A DNA stretch of 50,205 bases from Flavobacteriaceae bacterium (lineage in GTDB: Bacteria; Bacteroidota; Bacteroidia; Flavobacteriales; Flavobacteriaceae): NCBI GenBank assembly GCA_947459635.1, contig CANHEA010000010.1, positions 1 through 50,205 on the forward strand. The letters run 5' to 3'. The position numbers were made by a program, and so were the translations under genes. Positions 39,155 to 48,950 of this stretch are shown piece by piece. Each line of letters starts with the position of its first letter. Positions within the stretch are counted from its first letter, which is position 1. The notes beneath the pieces are model-generated. The model worked only from the letters and a program-made list of their open reading frames with translations, was not told the origin of the DNA and did not search any database.

Positions 39155-41305
39155 TTATAAATTCTTAAGTTGGTTGTCTTTCTTGTTATCACTGATGGTC
39201 CAAAAGAAACCTAAAAAGAAAAAACGATCCGCCGTTGGAATAATCTCGCGACGGTTGTAAACACCGTTTACATCTGGACTTTGCGCATATTCATAACCAA
39301 AAACATTTTGTGTTCCCAAGACATTCGATACTGAAAAGTACAAAATCTTCTGTTGCGTTAGCAAATAAGCCCAATTGAAACTTAAGTTATTAAAGGATTT
39401 TGTTTTGCTGTTCATAAATTCGGTTTCGTTTGGATTGTTGTACGGTCTTCCTGTACTGAAATTATGCGTGAATCCGATTTGTGACTTCCAATCTGAAATC
39501 CAGTATTTGGTGACGAACGAGATTGTGTGATCGGCTACAAAACTCGGTGTCGCTTGCTTTGGAAAATTCTTATAGTCACGCTCGGTATCGATGTAGGAAT
39601 AAGACAACCAATATTCGAGGTTTTTGATAGTGTAACCGTCTCTCCAAAACAAATCAATTCCTTTCGCGAAACCTGCTCCTTTGTTAGAGTAGTTGGAATC
39701 AAAGACTGCACTCTCCGTATCGTATTTGACTAAATTATTGTATTCCTTGTAGTAGCCTTCCGCTCGAAATGTCTTCTTGTTTTTATTGTATTGAAAATTC
39801 AAAATATAATGGGCTGCTTTTTCACTTTCAAATCGATAGAACTGCGAAAATTTTAAATAAGTGGCATTCGGCAACTGCGAAAATTCGCCATAAGCCACGG
39901 AAAATTGACTGTTTTTCGCGACTTTGTATGCCATTGAAATTCTAGGTGATAAAGCGGTTTCATCTAATAAATCATTATTTGACAATCGCAATCCTACTTT
40001 TGCTGCCAATTTCTTAGAGAAGAAAATATCGGCTTCCGAATAGATAGCAGCAATATTTGAATCGTAGCCAATTTTATTAAAATCTGCGTATTTTTCATCA
40101 AACTGCGTCACAAAGTAGTCAGCGCCAAAGGATAATTTAAAGCGATCGGAAAAGTTCTTTCTCAGTTTGAATTTTAAATGAGCCGCGTTTTCTGTATTGT
40201 TCAAATTGTTACTATCAATTTCTATTTTGTTCTGCCCAAGTCCGAAACTCGCACCAGTTGTGATTTGCCAATTGCCCCAAAGATTTCCTTTATAAGAAGA
40301 ATTAACATACAAATTATTATTATTCAAATTGACTCTAGTCTTGTCGACAGTATTGACACTCTCTTGATTTAAGTCGAAGCGCGAAGCATCAAAAGCGGCG
40401 TACAATTTAAAAATGCCATTGTTGAAATTATAGCGATATACTGATTCTCCCGACATCGACTGAAACGGTCGATTCCAATCAACGTTCTGAGGAATTGCCA
40501 CCTGATAAGGTGCTAAATCTATGTAAGCCGTGTTCACGCTCAATGAACTTTTTTTCCATTTTTGTGTATGTCCGACGCCCAATCCGACCGTCATCAATGA
40601 AATATCCGTTTTGTTTTGATCGGGTTCATCTTGCGTATTCAATAACAATACACTCGAAAGCGCTTCCCCATATTCTGCGGAATAGCCGCCTGTTGAGAAT
40701 GAAATGCCACTAAAAAGAAACGGAGAAAATCTACCTCGAGTGGGCAAATTATTGGTTGATGCGCCGTAAGGTTGCGCTACTCTGATACCGTCAACAAAGG
40801 TTTGAGTTTCATCTGCTTCGCCGCCACGAACAAATAAGCGTCCATCTTCGCCGACATTGTTTGTTCCGGGTAAAGTTTGTAATGCTGCAATAATATTTCC
40901 TGCAGAACCAGCAGTCGTGACTATATCCAACGGTTTCAGAACAGAAACCCTTGCTTTATCTCCAGACTCCATAGTTCCAGCAGTAACCACCACTGCGTCT
41001 AGTGCGGTTACGCTTTCTCGGAGTTTGATGGTTTGATTTTTATAATTAGCCACGTCTATTAAAGCGGTAAAAGTCTCAAAAATCAAGAAGCTAACCACTA
41101 AAGTTTGATTTCCGGTACTGCTTGTAGTAAAGGAAAATGTTCCTTGTTCATTGCTTGAAGTCCCGTCGTAAGTTCCGTCTATATAAATGTTTGCGCCAGC
41201 TACAGGTTTTCCTTTGTTGTCGATAACATTTCCAGAAATTATGTTTTGAGATAGAATAAAATTGGTAAAGAAATAAAGTGTGATGGTAAAGAAGATGGTT
41301 TTCAT
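39155..41305 (-). CDS. TonB-dependent receptor with CarboxypepD_reg-like domain
   Basis: A 716-aa outer-membrane receptor (start ATG 41305, MKTIFFTITLYFF; the TTG 41326 is not used). Signal peptide about 1-20, then a carboxypeptidase-D regulatory-like beta domain (GNVIDNKGKPVAGANIYIDG, about 24-100), a plug domain (about 120-220, ALQTLPGTNNVGEDGRLFVRGG), and a beta-barrel to the C-terminus, ending in an aromatic-rich outer-membrane strand FFLGFFWTI. No SusD-like partner and no TonB box are visible in the window. Substrate is unknown. Its promoter has a good -7 box and a TTTG -33 box. Confidence 0.9.
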   Translation of the reverse strand: MKTIFFTITLYFFTNFILSQNIISGNVIDNKGKPVAGANIYIDGTYDGTSSNEQGTFSFTTSSTGNQTLVVSFLIFETFTALIDVANYKNQTIKLRESVTALDAVVVTAGTMESGDKARVSVLKPLDIVTTAGSAGNIIAALQTLPGTNNVGEDGRLFVRGGEADETQTFVDGIRVAQPYGASTNNLPTRGRFSPFLFSGISFSTGGYSAEYGEALSSVLLLNTQDEPDQNKTDISLMTVGLGVGHTQKWKKSSLSVNTAYIDLAPYQVAIPQNVDWNRPFQSMSGESVYRYNFNNGIFKLYAAFDASRFDLNQESVNTVDKTRVNLNNNNLYVNSSYKGNLWGNWQITTGASFGLGQNKIEIDSNNLNNTENAAHLKFKLRKNFSDRFKLSFGADYFVTQFDEKYADFNKIGYDSNIAAIYSEADIFFSKKLAAKVGLRLSNNDLLDETALSPRISMAYKVAKNSQFSVAYGEFSQLPNATYLKFSQFYRFESEKAAHYILNFQYNKNKKTFRAEGYYKEYNNLVKYDTESAVFDSNYSNKGAGFAKGIDLFWRDGYTIKNLEYWLSYSYIDTERDYKNFPKQATPSFVADHTISFVTKYWISDWKSQIGFTHNFSTGRPYNNPNETEFMNSKTKSFNNLSFNWAYLLTQQKILYFSVSNVLGTQNVFGYEYAQSPDVNGVYNRREIIPTADRFFFLGFFWTISDNKKDNQLKNL

Positions 41306-41323
41306 AAATACTGTTTTATGCAG

Positions 41324-41353
41324 CAAATGTATCTTGGTAAACAGCGCAACAAA
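41324..41353 (-). promoter_or_regulatory. Promoter of the TonB-dependent receptor gene
   Basis: On the minus strand TTTG (41350-41353), an 18-base spacer and TACATTTG (41324-41331). Predicted start near 41320, 15 bases before the ATG at 41305. Confidence 0.6.
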
Positions 41354-41405
41354 ATAAATAGTTACTCAATTGCAGAATTGAATGGATGAATTGAAAAAAC
41401 GCAAA

Positions 41406-42488
41406 TTAAAACCACTTTTTCTTTTTAAAGTACACCACCATCGCCACCAAAAGTAAAAACATCACGCCGAGTACGATAAAATAGCCATACGGATTTCTCA
41501 ATTCCGGCATGACGTCGAAATTCATTCCGTAAATCCCAACGATAAATGTCAATGGCATAAAGAAAACCGACACGACCGTTAGTATCTTCATGATTTCGTT
41601 CATCCGTTGACTTTGAGACGAGAAATAGAAGCTTGATGAACTATCTAAGGTGTTCATATCATATTCTATTTGCTCCAGAATTTCTAATGATTTTTGATGC
41701 AAACGAGCAAAGAAATTATAGTTCGCTCTTTCAATTCCGTCATAGTCTGCGTCGTCATGTTCACTCTTCAAATTGAAAAGTGTATCTCGCAAGGGCAAAA
41801 TAGAACGTTTCAGAAAGTTCAAGTCTTCTCGATTCTTTTCGATCTGCACTAAGACATTTGGGTCAGCACTTGACTTAGATTCTGTTAATAAAGATTCAAT
41901 CACATCCTCATAAAACTCGATGGTTACATAAAAATTCTCCATCACAGAATCCAACAATAAATACAACAAATAATCATTGCGTTTCTTGCGAACAATACCA
42001 CTATGTGTTTTGATTCGTTCCCGTATATGCGTGAAAAAATCGCTCTTTTTCTCTTGAAAAGAAACCAACAAATTATCTTTGAGTAAGAAACTTATTTGCT
42101 CCACATGAACATGATTACTGTCTTCCCCGGGAAGAATCGATTTGATGCTAAAGAACAAAACATGATCTAACTCTTCCATCTTGCTTCTTCTAGCAACATT
42201 AAGAATATCGCTGATAATAAAGGGTTCAATTGCCAACATAGTACCAATTTGCTTGATCAATTCGACGTCGTGCAAACCGTGAACATTCAACCATTTGACA
42301 TCATCAACTTGATTTTCATCCGCAATTTCCTTTTGAATTCTGTCTAACGAAACCTTCTTGTATTCTTCATAACCAGCATCATTATAGACAAATAATTGCA
42401 TCTCAATTGGGTCCGTGAGATGAATGCCTGTATATTCAAAAAAGTTGGGTTGTACTTTCTTAACTTTACTATATTTGACTTTCTTCAT
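41406..42488 (-). CDS. corA: CorA-family divalent metal transporter
   Basis: A 360-aa channel-type transporter for Mg2+ (or Co2+/Ni2+). The cytoplasmic N-terminal domain (1-270) is alpha/beta with a long coiled-coil helix. Two membrane helices lie at the end (about 295-320 and 328-350), the first ending with the signature YGMNF. The C-terminus is the short positively charged KKKKWF. It is on the opposite strand to hutI and its promoter region overlaps that of hutI. It has no signal peptide, as expected. Confidence 0.92.
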   Translation of the reverse strand: MKKVKYSKVKKVQPNFFEYTGIHLTDPIEMQLFVYNDAGYEEYKKVSLDRIQKEIADENQVDDVKWLNVHGLHDVELIKQIGTMLAIEPFIISDILNVARRSKMEELDHVLFFSIKSILPGEDSNHVHVEQISFLLKDNLLVSFQEKKSDFFTHIRERIKTHSGIVRKKRNDYLLYLLLDSVMENFYVTIEFYEDVIESLLTESKSSADPNVLVQIEKNREDLNFLKRSILPLRDTLFNLKSEHDDADYDGIERANYNFFARLHQKSLEILEQIEYDMNTLDSSSSFYFSSQSQRMNEIMKILTVVSVFFMPLTFIVGIYGMNFDVMPELRNPYGYFIVLGVMFLLLVAMVVYFKKKKWF

Positions 42489-42554
42489 AGCGAATAATTT
42501 GTTCTAAAGATAGGAGTTTTTGAAATTCTAAATTACATTTACAAAAAAACGAAA

Positions 42555-43793
42555 ATGCAAACTTTAATCATCAATATCAAAGAACTTTTTCAGGTTAGAG
42601 AAATCAACGTCTCGAAAGTTTCTGGCCCAGCAATGGCAACTTTGCCTAGCATTAAGAACGCCTATTTGCTGATTGAAAATAATATTATCAAGGACTTTGG
42701 TTTGATGGAAGATTGTCCAGAAATCAATCCTGAAAAGCTGATCGATGCCTATGAAAAAATGGTGTTGCCCACTTGGTGTGACAGTCATACGCATATTGTG
42801 TATGCTGGTAATCGGGAACAAGAATTCGTGGATAGAATTAATGGTTTGTCATATGAAGAAATTGCGAACCGTGGCGGCGGTATTTTAAACTCCGCCAAGA
42901 AGTTGCAAAATACCTCCGAGGAAGATTTATACCAACAATCAAAAGGACGTTTAGAAGAAGTTATGCGTTTGGGAACGGGCGCAGTAGAAATAAAATCAGG
43001 TTACGGACTAACGGTGGAAGATGAAATCAAAATGCTGCGCGTCATTCGACGTTTGAAAGCAGATTATCCGATTGCAATCAAAGCTACTTTTTTAGGTGCT
43101 CATGCTTTTCCAATGGAATTCAAAGAAAATCATCAAGCTTATGTTGACTTGATCGTGAACGAAATGATTCCAAAAATTGCGGCTGAAAAACTGGCTGATT
43201 ACATTGATGTGTTTTGTGAATCCGGCTATTTTTCTGTCGAGGAAACCGATCAGATTTTGCAAGCTGGTTTGAAATATGGATTGGTTGCAAAGATTCATGT
43301 CAATCAATTCAATGCCATTGGAGGCGTTGCTGTTGGCGTAAAAAATAAAGCGCTATCTGTTGATCATCTAGAAGTGATGCAAGCGGAAGACATTGAGGTT
43401 CTAAAAAATACCGAAACTATGCCAGTCGCTTTGCCGTCATGCTCGTATTTCTTAAGTATACCGTATACTCCAGCTCGTGACATCTTGAATGCAGGATTGC
43501 CATTAGCTTTGGCAACAGATTTCAATCCAGGTTCTACACCTTCAGGCAATATGAATTTTGTAATCGCCACCGCTTGCATCAAAATGAAAATGACACCGGA
43601 AGAAGCCATCAATGCGGCCACTATTAATGGAGCTTATGCGATGGGATTGTCAGATACTCACGGAAGCATTACCATTGGGAAGAAAGCGAACTTGATTATC
43701 ACTAAAGCCATTCCTTCGATCTATCAATTGCCGTATGCTTTTGGTAGTAATCTCATAGATCAAGTTATTATTGAAGGCCAAAATATTCAATAA
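42555..43793 (+). CDS. hutI: Imidazolonepropionase
   Basis: Hydrolyses 4-imidazolone-5-propionate to N-formimidoyl-glutamate in histidine degradation. It is 412 aa with the amidohydrolase fold. Metal ligands lie in DSHTHIVYAG (about 74-83) and further His (IHVNQF, near 242-244), with the catalytic Asp in ALATDFNPGSTP (about 318-325). The family-specific GGGILNSAKKL segment is near 111-121. hutH and hutU are not nearby; only the hutG-like arginase (44823) is close, with a gene on the other strand in between. A bidirectional terminator ends this transcript. Confidence 0.94.
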   Translation: MQTLIINIKELFQVREINVSKVSGPAMATLPSIKNAYLLIENNIIKDFGLMEDCPEINPEKLIDAYEKMVLPTWCDSHTHIVYAGNREQEFVDRINGLSYEEIANRGGGILNSAKKLQNTSEEDLYQQSKGRLEEVMRLGTGAVEIKSGYGLTVEDEIKMLRVIRRLKADYPIAIKATFLGAHAFPMEFKENHQAYVDLIVNEMIPKIAAEKLADYIDVFCESGYFSVEETDQILQAGLKYGLVAKIHVNQFNAIGGVAVGVKNKALSVDHLEVMQAEDIEVLKNTETMPVALPSCSYFLSIPYTPARDILNAGLPLALATDFNPGSTPSGNMNFVIATACIKMKMTPEEAINAATINGAYAMGLSDTHGSITIGKKANLIITKAIPSIYQLPYAFGSNLIDQVIIEGQNIQ

Positions 43794-43826
43794 AAAAAGG
43801 AATCCAAATTGGATTCCTTTTTTCTT
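43793..43826. terminator. Bidirectional terminator after hutI
   Basis: AAAAAAAGGAATCC and GGATTCCTTTTTT flank a four-base AAAT loop, with A-runs and T-runs on the two sides. It lies between convergent genes. Confidence 0.88.
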
Positions 43827-43844
43827 ATTTATTAAGTGTCTTGA

Positions 43845-44729
43845 TTATTTCAAGCTAAAGCTCGATTTAGAAACCAATTCACCTTTGTCAAATACGTTTA
43901 CAAAATACGTTCCTTTTTCAAAGTCTTTACCTGGTAAATCTTGAGTTACATCGACTGACTTATTTTCATAATTTACGGTTGAAGTAAAACTGTACGTTAA
44001 TGAATTTGAACCGAAAGTTTCCGTTTTCTTTTCACCTAGCACATTGTTTTTACTGTCAATTACTTGAACGTAATAGGTTTTATCGCCTTGTTTTGCTACT
44101 TTGTTTTCATTGATTGTAAAACTAATTTTCAAAACATCCGCTTTTCTTGCTTTTTCTGTAGCCACTTGTTTTCCAGAGCTTCTTAATTTATAAGCCGCCG
44201 TTTTCAAATTAGAAACAGAAAGTTTTTGAGCAATTTCTACTGTTTTTGATAATTCCTCATTTTGACCAACTAAAACTTCGTTGTACTTTCTAGATTCACC
44301 TAAAACTGTTACTGTACTATCACGTTGCACGGTTAATTTAGCATTGTCTTTTTTCAATGCTTCATTTTCCTCCATTAACGTTTTCATTTTTGCTTCAAGT
44401 GCAAAATATTGGCTTTTGTATTTCGACATCGAAGCTACATCACCCTTAGATTTTTTCAAATCAGCCATCAAATTAACAATCTTTTCACGCTCTGCTATGA
44501 GTTCATCAGACATGGAAGTATTCTCAGCAATTGCTGCATCATACCTTGTTTTCAAGGCTTCTAGGTCTTTCATAACAGATTCTTTCTCACTTGTAGTCGT
44601 GGTCAATTCTGTTTGCAACGCTTTTGCGTCAGACGTCATTTTGAAAATATAAACTAAACTTCCCACAAGAAGTACCGCCAATATCGCAATGACTGCTTTT
44701 AAATTTGAATTACTTTTTTGATTTTCCAT
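43845..44729 (-). CDS. Membrane-anchored coiled-coil protein of unknown function
   Basis: A 294-aa protein with one membrane helix (about 11-29, AVIAILAVLLVGSLVYIF), then a long Lys/Glu-rich coiled coil (about 34-165, heptads such as ELIAEREKIVNLMADL), and a C-terminal beta domain (about 190-294) ending KSSFSLK. No enzyme motif is visible. The arrangement suggests a periplasmic or surface structural protein. It sits opposite and between hutI and the hutG-like gene, and a -7 box lies upstream. Confidence 0.72.
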   Translation of the reverse strand: MENQKSNSNLKAVIAILAVLLVGSLVYIFKMTSDAKALQTELTTTTSEKESVMKDLEALKTRYDAAIAENTSMSDELIAEREKIVNLMADLKKSKGDVASMSKYKSQYFALEAKMKTLMEENEALKKDNAKLTVQRDSTVTVLGESRKYNEVLVGQNEELSKTVEIAQKLSVSNLKTAAYKLRSSGKQVATEKARKADVLKISFTINENKVAKQGDKTYYVQVIDSKNNVLGEKKTETFGSNSLTYSFTSTVNYENKSVDVTQDLPGKDFEKGTYFVNVFDKGELVSKSSFSLK

Positions 44730-44749
44730 AAATTTATATTTTGTTTAAG

Positions 44750-44757
44750 CAAAAATA
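44750..44757 (-). promoter_or_regulatory. -7 box of the coiled-coil protein gene
   Basis: Minus strand TATTTTTG, an exact TAnnTTTG, 20 bases before the start codon at 44729. No -33 box was identified. Confidence 0.45.
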
Positions 44758-44797
44758 ATAATATTTGTTGTTATAACGGAAGTTTGGATGAATATAT

Positions 44798-44805
44798 TAC
44801 TTTTG
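44798..44805 (+). promoter_or_regulatory. -7 box of the hutG-like gene
   Basis: TACTTTTG, an exact TAnnTTTG, with a predicted leader of about 14 bases before ATG 44823. The -33 region is not clear. Confidence 0.45.
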
Positions 44806-44822
44806 AGTGTTAAATTTTATTT

Positions 44823-45920
44823 ATGGAGAAGTTAATTCGTTTTACCAATATTGATCTAGCAAAAATTACCAACCATAGAAGTGGAGAAGTAAAATTTGGA
44901 GAAAAAATGATTACGATTCCAAAGGATACTACTTCTATTTCTTCTTTCTTAGAAACTACTTCTGCGCGTTATGTGCTATTCGGAATTCCTGAAGATATTG
45001 GTGTCCGTGCTAACTTCGGTCGCCCTGGCGCTTATTCTGCGTGGGAATGTGCTATTAGAAGTGTTGCAAACATTCAATTCAATAAATTTTGCAAAGGCAA
45101 TGAATTGCTGGTGTTGGGTCAATTAGATGTTGCTGAAGAAATGGCGGAATCGGAAGGACTGAACTACCACAATATCTCAGACAGAAAGAAATTTAATGAT
45201 TTGGTTATTAAAATTGATAAAGAAGTCGCTCATCTCGTTTCGGTTATTGTGAAAGCCAATAAAATTCCCATTATTATCGGAGGTGGACATAACAATTCCT
45301 ACGGCAATATTAAAGGTACTGCTTTGGCAAAAGGAAAACCGGTCAATGCCATTAATTTTGATGCCCATTCCGATTTTAGAATATTAGAAGGTCGACATAG
45401 TGGTAATGGATTTTCTTACGCGTTTGAAGAAGGATTTCTGCATAAGTACTTCATTTTTGGATTACACGAAAATTACACTTCCAAGAAAGTGTTGTCTAAA
45501 ATAAAGAAAGTACATGCAAGAGTGCGCTACAACACCTATGACGAAATTGGTATTCGCAAATTTAAGCAGTTCGAAACTGAACTTGAAGTCGCGCATAACT
45601 TCATAAAAGAAGAACCGTATGGAATAGAAATTGACTTAGACGCATTACCCAACATTGCGAGTAGCGCGATGACTATCAGTGGTTTTTCGGTAGAACAAGT
45701 GCGACAATTTGTGCATTACTTTGGTAAGAATCAAAATGCGAGTTATTTGCACATTTGCGAGGGAGCTCCAGAGTTAGGTGAAGAAAAAAACAACCATCTT
45801 ATCGGAAAACTCATCGGATATTTGATAACTGATTTTATGAAAGCGAATGACCCAACGCAAGGTATTATTCGTGCGATGGACGTCAATTTTACAGAAGTAA
45901 AATCCACTTCGATTAAATAA
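44823..45920 (+). CDS. Arginase/agmatinase-fold ureohydrolase, probable formimidoylglutamase (HutG-like)
   Basis: A 365-aa ureohydrolase. The Mn-binding core is visible: His156 (IIGGGHNNSYG; the canonical motif is GGDHS, so the Asp is replaced by Gly), D180-A-H182-S-D184 (FDAHSDFR) and D271-x-D273 (EIDLDALP, without the usual DP). All metal ligands are kept but flanking residues differ from arginase. Proximity to hutI suggests formimidoylglutamate hydrolysis to glutamate and formamide, the next step; the changed loop leaves substrate uncertain. It is longer than typical HutG (about 310 aa), with an N-terminal extension to about residue 45. Confidence 0.75.
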   Translation: MEKLIRFTNIDLAKITNHRSGEVKFGEKMITIPKDTTSISSFLETTSARYVLFGIPEDIGVRANFGRPGAYSAWECAIRSVANIQFNKFCKGNELLVLGQLDVAEEMAESEGLNYHNISDRKKFNDLVIKIDKEVAHLVSVIVKANKIPIIIGGGHNNSYGNIKGTALAKGKPVNAINFDAHSDFRILEGRHSGNGFSYAFEEGFLHKYFIFGLHENYTSKKVLSKIKKVHARVRYNTYDEIGIRKFKQFETELEVAHNFIKEEPYGIEIDLDALPNIASSAMTISGFSVEQVRQFVHYFGKNQNASYLHICEGAPELGEEKNNHLIGKLIGYLITDFMKANDPTQGIIRAMDVNFTEVKSTSIK

Positions 45921-45923
45921 CCT

Positions 45924-45931
45924 ATCTTTGT
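45924..45931 (+). promoter_or_regulatory. -7 box of the DEAD-box helicase gene
   Basis: TATCTTTG, an exact TAnnTTTG, 46 bases before ATG 45978, giving a leader of about 43 bases, longer than most in this window. Confidence 0.4.
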
Positions 45932-45977
45932 CGATATTTTTAGAACCCTTATGTTCTGAATATTTTATACAACTTAT

Positions 45978-47228
45978 ATGTTATTTGAAGATTTATCACT
46001 CTCGAAGAGTATCCAAAAAGCCGTTTTTGAAGAAGGCTATACTGAAGCAACCCCAATACAAGAACAATCTATCCCCATCGTTTTAGCCGGCCGAGATTTA
46101 ATTGGTTGTGCACAAACAGGTACAGGAAAAACAGCGGCGTTCGCCATTCCGATTATTCACCAATTACACCGAATGGTAGGATCATCCAACAAAGCAAAAG
46201 TCATTCGCGCCTTGGTTATTACGCCTACACGTGAATTAGCGGTACAAATCGGACAGAATTTTGACCGTTACGGAAAATACACCAACCTCACGCAATTGAC
46301 CATTTTTGGTGGCGTTTCTCAAATTCCACAGGTAGATGTATTGCGCAAAGGTGTCGATATTTTAGTCGCCACACCTGGACGCTTACTCGATTTGCACAAA
46401 CAAGGATTTATCAATTTAGACCATCTGCATACGTTGGTTTTGGATGAAGCCGACCAAATGTTGGATATGGGATTTGTCAACGATGTCAAAAAAATCGTAA
46501 AACTAACACCCAATAATCGACAAACATTATTGTTTTCAGCCACGATGCCAATTGCCATAAGAGAATTGGCGGAGATGTTTTTGAAAGATCCAGCAACTGT
46601 GAGTGTTTCTCCCGTTTCGTCTACCGCTGAAAAAGTAGAACAACGTATCTATTTTGTAGATAAAACTGAAAAAAGAAATCTATTATACCATCTGATTCGA
46701 AATGAAAAATTATCCGATGTTTTGGTTTTTTCAAGAACCAAACATGGCGCTGACAATGTCGTGAAAGCACTGAGAAAACATGGTGTTGCGGCAGAAGCCA
46801 TTCATGGAGATAAATCACAAAATGCTAGACAACGAGTGCTTGATGCATTTAAAAATAAAGAAGTTGGTGTCTTGGTGGCGACAGATATTGCTGCTCGTGG
46901 CATTGATATCGATCAATTGCCATTTGTAATCAATTTTGACTTACCAAACATTCCAGAAACCTATGTGCATCGCATCGGAAGAACAGGACGCGCAGGAAAT
47001 GGCGGGATTGCCATTTCGTTTTGTAGCAAAGACGAAGCACCTTATTGGAAAGATATCATGAAATTGATTAAAGTAGATGTGACAACTATTTCAGATCATC
47101 CTTATCCATGGCATGAAGGTAGTCCAACCGAAGAAGTAAAACCTCAACCAAACTCCAATCGAAGTGGTGGCGCTCATAAATCGAGAAAGTCTGCCAATTC
47201 AAAACAAAATAAAAAACGCTGGTATTAA
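45978..47228 (+). CDS. DEAD-box ATP-dependent RNA helicase
   Basis: A 416-aa RhlE/SrmB-type helicase that unwinds or remodels RNA (ribosome assembly or cold-related). Motifs in order: Q motif near 24-29, I AQTGTGKT (45-52), Ia PTRELA, Ib TPGRLLD, II DEAD (156-159), III SAT (about 188), IV-V VFSRTK and RGIDID, VI HRIGRTGRAG (about 330-340). A short basic, Ser/Lys/Asn-rich tail follows (SNRSGGAHKSRKSANSKQ). The tail is only about 40 residues, so it is a core-type member. A terminator hairpin follows and is shared with the convergent ettA gene. Confidence 0.94.
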   Translation: MLFEDLSLSKSIQKAVFEEGYTEATPIQEQSIPIVLAGRDLIGCAQTGTGKTAAFAIPIIHQLHRMVGSSNKAKVIRALVITPTRELAVQIGQNFDRYGKYTNLTQLTIFGGVSQIPQVDVLRKGVDILVATPGRLLDLHKQGFINLDHLHTLVLDEADQMLDMGFVNDVKKIVKLTPNNRQTLLFSATMPIAIRELAEMFLKDPATVSVSPVSSTAEKVEQRIYFVDKTEKRNLLYHLIRNEKLSDVLVFSRTKHGADNVVKALRKHGVAAEAIHGDKSQNARQRVLDAFKNKEVGVLVATDIAARGIDIDQLPFVINFDLPNIPETYVHRIGRTGRAGNGGIAISFCSKDEAPYWKDIMKLIKVDVTTISDHPYPWHEGSPTEEVKPQPNSNRSGGAHKSRKSANSKQNKKRWY

Positions 47229-47244
47229 CCAGCGTTTGTTTTTT
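47213..47244. terminator. Bidirectional terminator between helicase gene and ettA
   Basis: AAAACGCTGG and CCAGCGTTTG arms around TATTAA, with A-run and T-run on the two sides, between convergent genes. The stem overlaps the helicase stop codon. Confidence 0.85.
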
Positions 47245-48937
47245 AACTACGAATCAGTTTTCTATACTTAATTCGTTTTGGTGTCAAGTCGCCACCCAAA
47301 CGTTTCTTCTTGTTTTCTTCATAGTCGGAGAATCCACCTTCAAAATAATAGACTTCCGAATTGCCTTCAAAAGCTAAAATATGTGTGCAGATTCTATCTA
47401 AGAACCATCTGTCGTGGGAAATAACTACAGCACATCCGGCAAAATTTTCCAAACCTTCTTCGAGGGCTCGTAGTGTATTAATATCCAAATCATTCGTTGG
47501 CTCATCTAATAGCAAAACATTACCTTCTTCCTTTAATGTCATGGCTAGGTGCAAACGGTTGCGCTCTCCTCCAGATAGCATTCCAACTTTCTTATTTTGA
47601 TCACTTCCGCCGAAATTGAATCGAGACAAATAAGCTCTCGAATTGACTTGTCGTCCGCCCATCATAATGAGTTCCTGTCCATCGCAAAAGTTTTCCCAAA
47701 TTGATTTATTAGGGTCGATGTTTGAGTGTGATTGATCTACATAGGCAATCTTCACGGTATCGCCAATGGCAAATTCACCCCCATCGGGTTTTTCTTCGCC
47801 CATAATCATTTTGAAAATAGTCGATTTACCAGCTCCATTTGGTCCGATAATTCCAACGATTCCTGCTTGAGGCAAAGTGAAATTCAAATTATCATACAAC
47901 AATTTATCTCCAAATGCTTTCGCCACGTTTTTTGCTTCGATTACGTTGGTTCCTAAACGCGGTCCATTTGGAATGTATATTTCCAAGTTCTCGTCCAATT
48001 GCTTTTGATCTTCATTCAGCAATTTATCATAGTTCTGCAAACGCGCTTTTTGTTTGGTTTGACGGCCTTTCGCTCCTTGTCTAACCCAGTCTAATTCGCG
48101 TTCTAAAGTCTTTCTCCGTTTTGAAGCCACTTTTTCTTCTAATGCCATTCGACTTGATTTTTGATCCAACCAAGACGAGTAATTTCCTTTCCACGGAATG
48201 CCTTCTCCTCGATCCAATTCTAGAATCCAACCAGCTACGTTATCTAAGAAATAACGGTCGTGCGTCACGGCGATTACCGTTCCCGCATATTGTGCCAAAT
48301 GTTGCTCTAACCAAAGTACACTTTCCGCATCAAGGTGATTCGTAGGTTCATCCAAAAGCAAGACGTCTGGTTGTTGTAAGAGCAAACGACAAAGTGCGAC
48401 ACGACGACGTTCTCCACCAGACAAATGTTTGATTGGCGTATCTCCTTCTGGAGTTCGAAGAGCATCCATCGCGATTTCTAGTTTGGTATCGATTTCCCAA
48501 GCCCCAAGCGCATCAATTTTGTCTTGAAGATCTGCTTGACGATCCATGAGTTGTTGCATTTTGTCCGCATCTTCATATACTTCAGGCAAACCAAATTGGT
48601 CATTGATTTTGTTGAATTCGTCTAACACCGCCATGGTTTCAGCAACGCCTTCACGAACGATTTCAATCACGGTTTTTGAATCATCGAGTTGTGGATCTTG
48701 CTCTAAGTATCCAACCGTGTAACCTGGTTGAAAAACCACATCGCCTTGATAGTTTTTATCAACACCGGCAATGATTTTTAGCAGAGAAGATTTTCCAGAT
48801 CCATTAAGACCTAGGATTCCGATTTTTGCTCCATAAAAGAAACTTAAGTAGATATTCTTTAGAACTTGTTTATCGCTGCTTGAGTAAGTCTTACTCAATT
48901 TTTGCATTGAAAATATTACTTTTTTATCGTCTGACAT
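47243..48937 (-). CDS. ettA: EttA, energy-dependent translational throttle ABC-F protein
   Basis: A 564-aa ABC-F ATPase that binds the ribosomal E site and gates translation by energy state. It has no membrane segments. Two ABC domains each carry Walker A (GLNGSGKS near 38-45; GPNGAGKS later), the signature LSGGERRR or LSGGERNR and Walker B (VLLLDEPTNHLD, VLLLDEPTNDLD). A linker with basic residues (SKRRKTLERELDWVRQ) and the EttA arm lies between them. E. coli EttA is 555 aa. The stop codon is within the shared terminator region. Confidence 0.95.
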   Translation of the reverse strand: MSDDKKVIFSMQKLSKTYSSSDKQVLKNIYLSFFYGAKIGILGLNGSGKSSLLKIIAGVDKNYQGDVVFQPGYTVGYLEQDPQLDDSKTVIEIVREGVAETMAVLDEFNKINDQFGLPEVYEDADKMQQLMDRQADLQDKIDALGAWEIDTKLEIAMDALRTPEGDTPIKHLSGGERRRVALCRLLLQQPDVLLLDEPTNHLDAESVLWLEQHLAQYAGTVIAVTHDRYFLDNVAGWILELDRGEGIPWKGNYSSWLDQKSSRMALEEKVASKRRKTLERELDWVRQGAKGRQTKQKARLQNYDKLLNEDQKQLDENLEIYIPNGPRLGTNVIEAKNVAKAFGDKLLYDNLNFTLPQAGIVGIIGPNGAGKSTIFKMIMGEEKPDGGEFAIGDTVKIAYVDQSHSNIDPNKSIWENFCDGQELIMMGGRQVNSRAYLSRFNFGGSDQNKKVGMLSGGERNRLHLAMTLKEEGNVLLLDEPTNDLDINTLRALEEGLENFAGCAVVISHDRWFLDRICTHILAFEGNSEVYYFEGGFSDYEENKKKRLGGDLTPKRIKYRKLIRS

Positions 48938-48950
48938 TTTTCCTTTTTAT

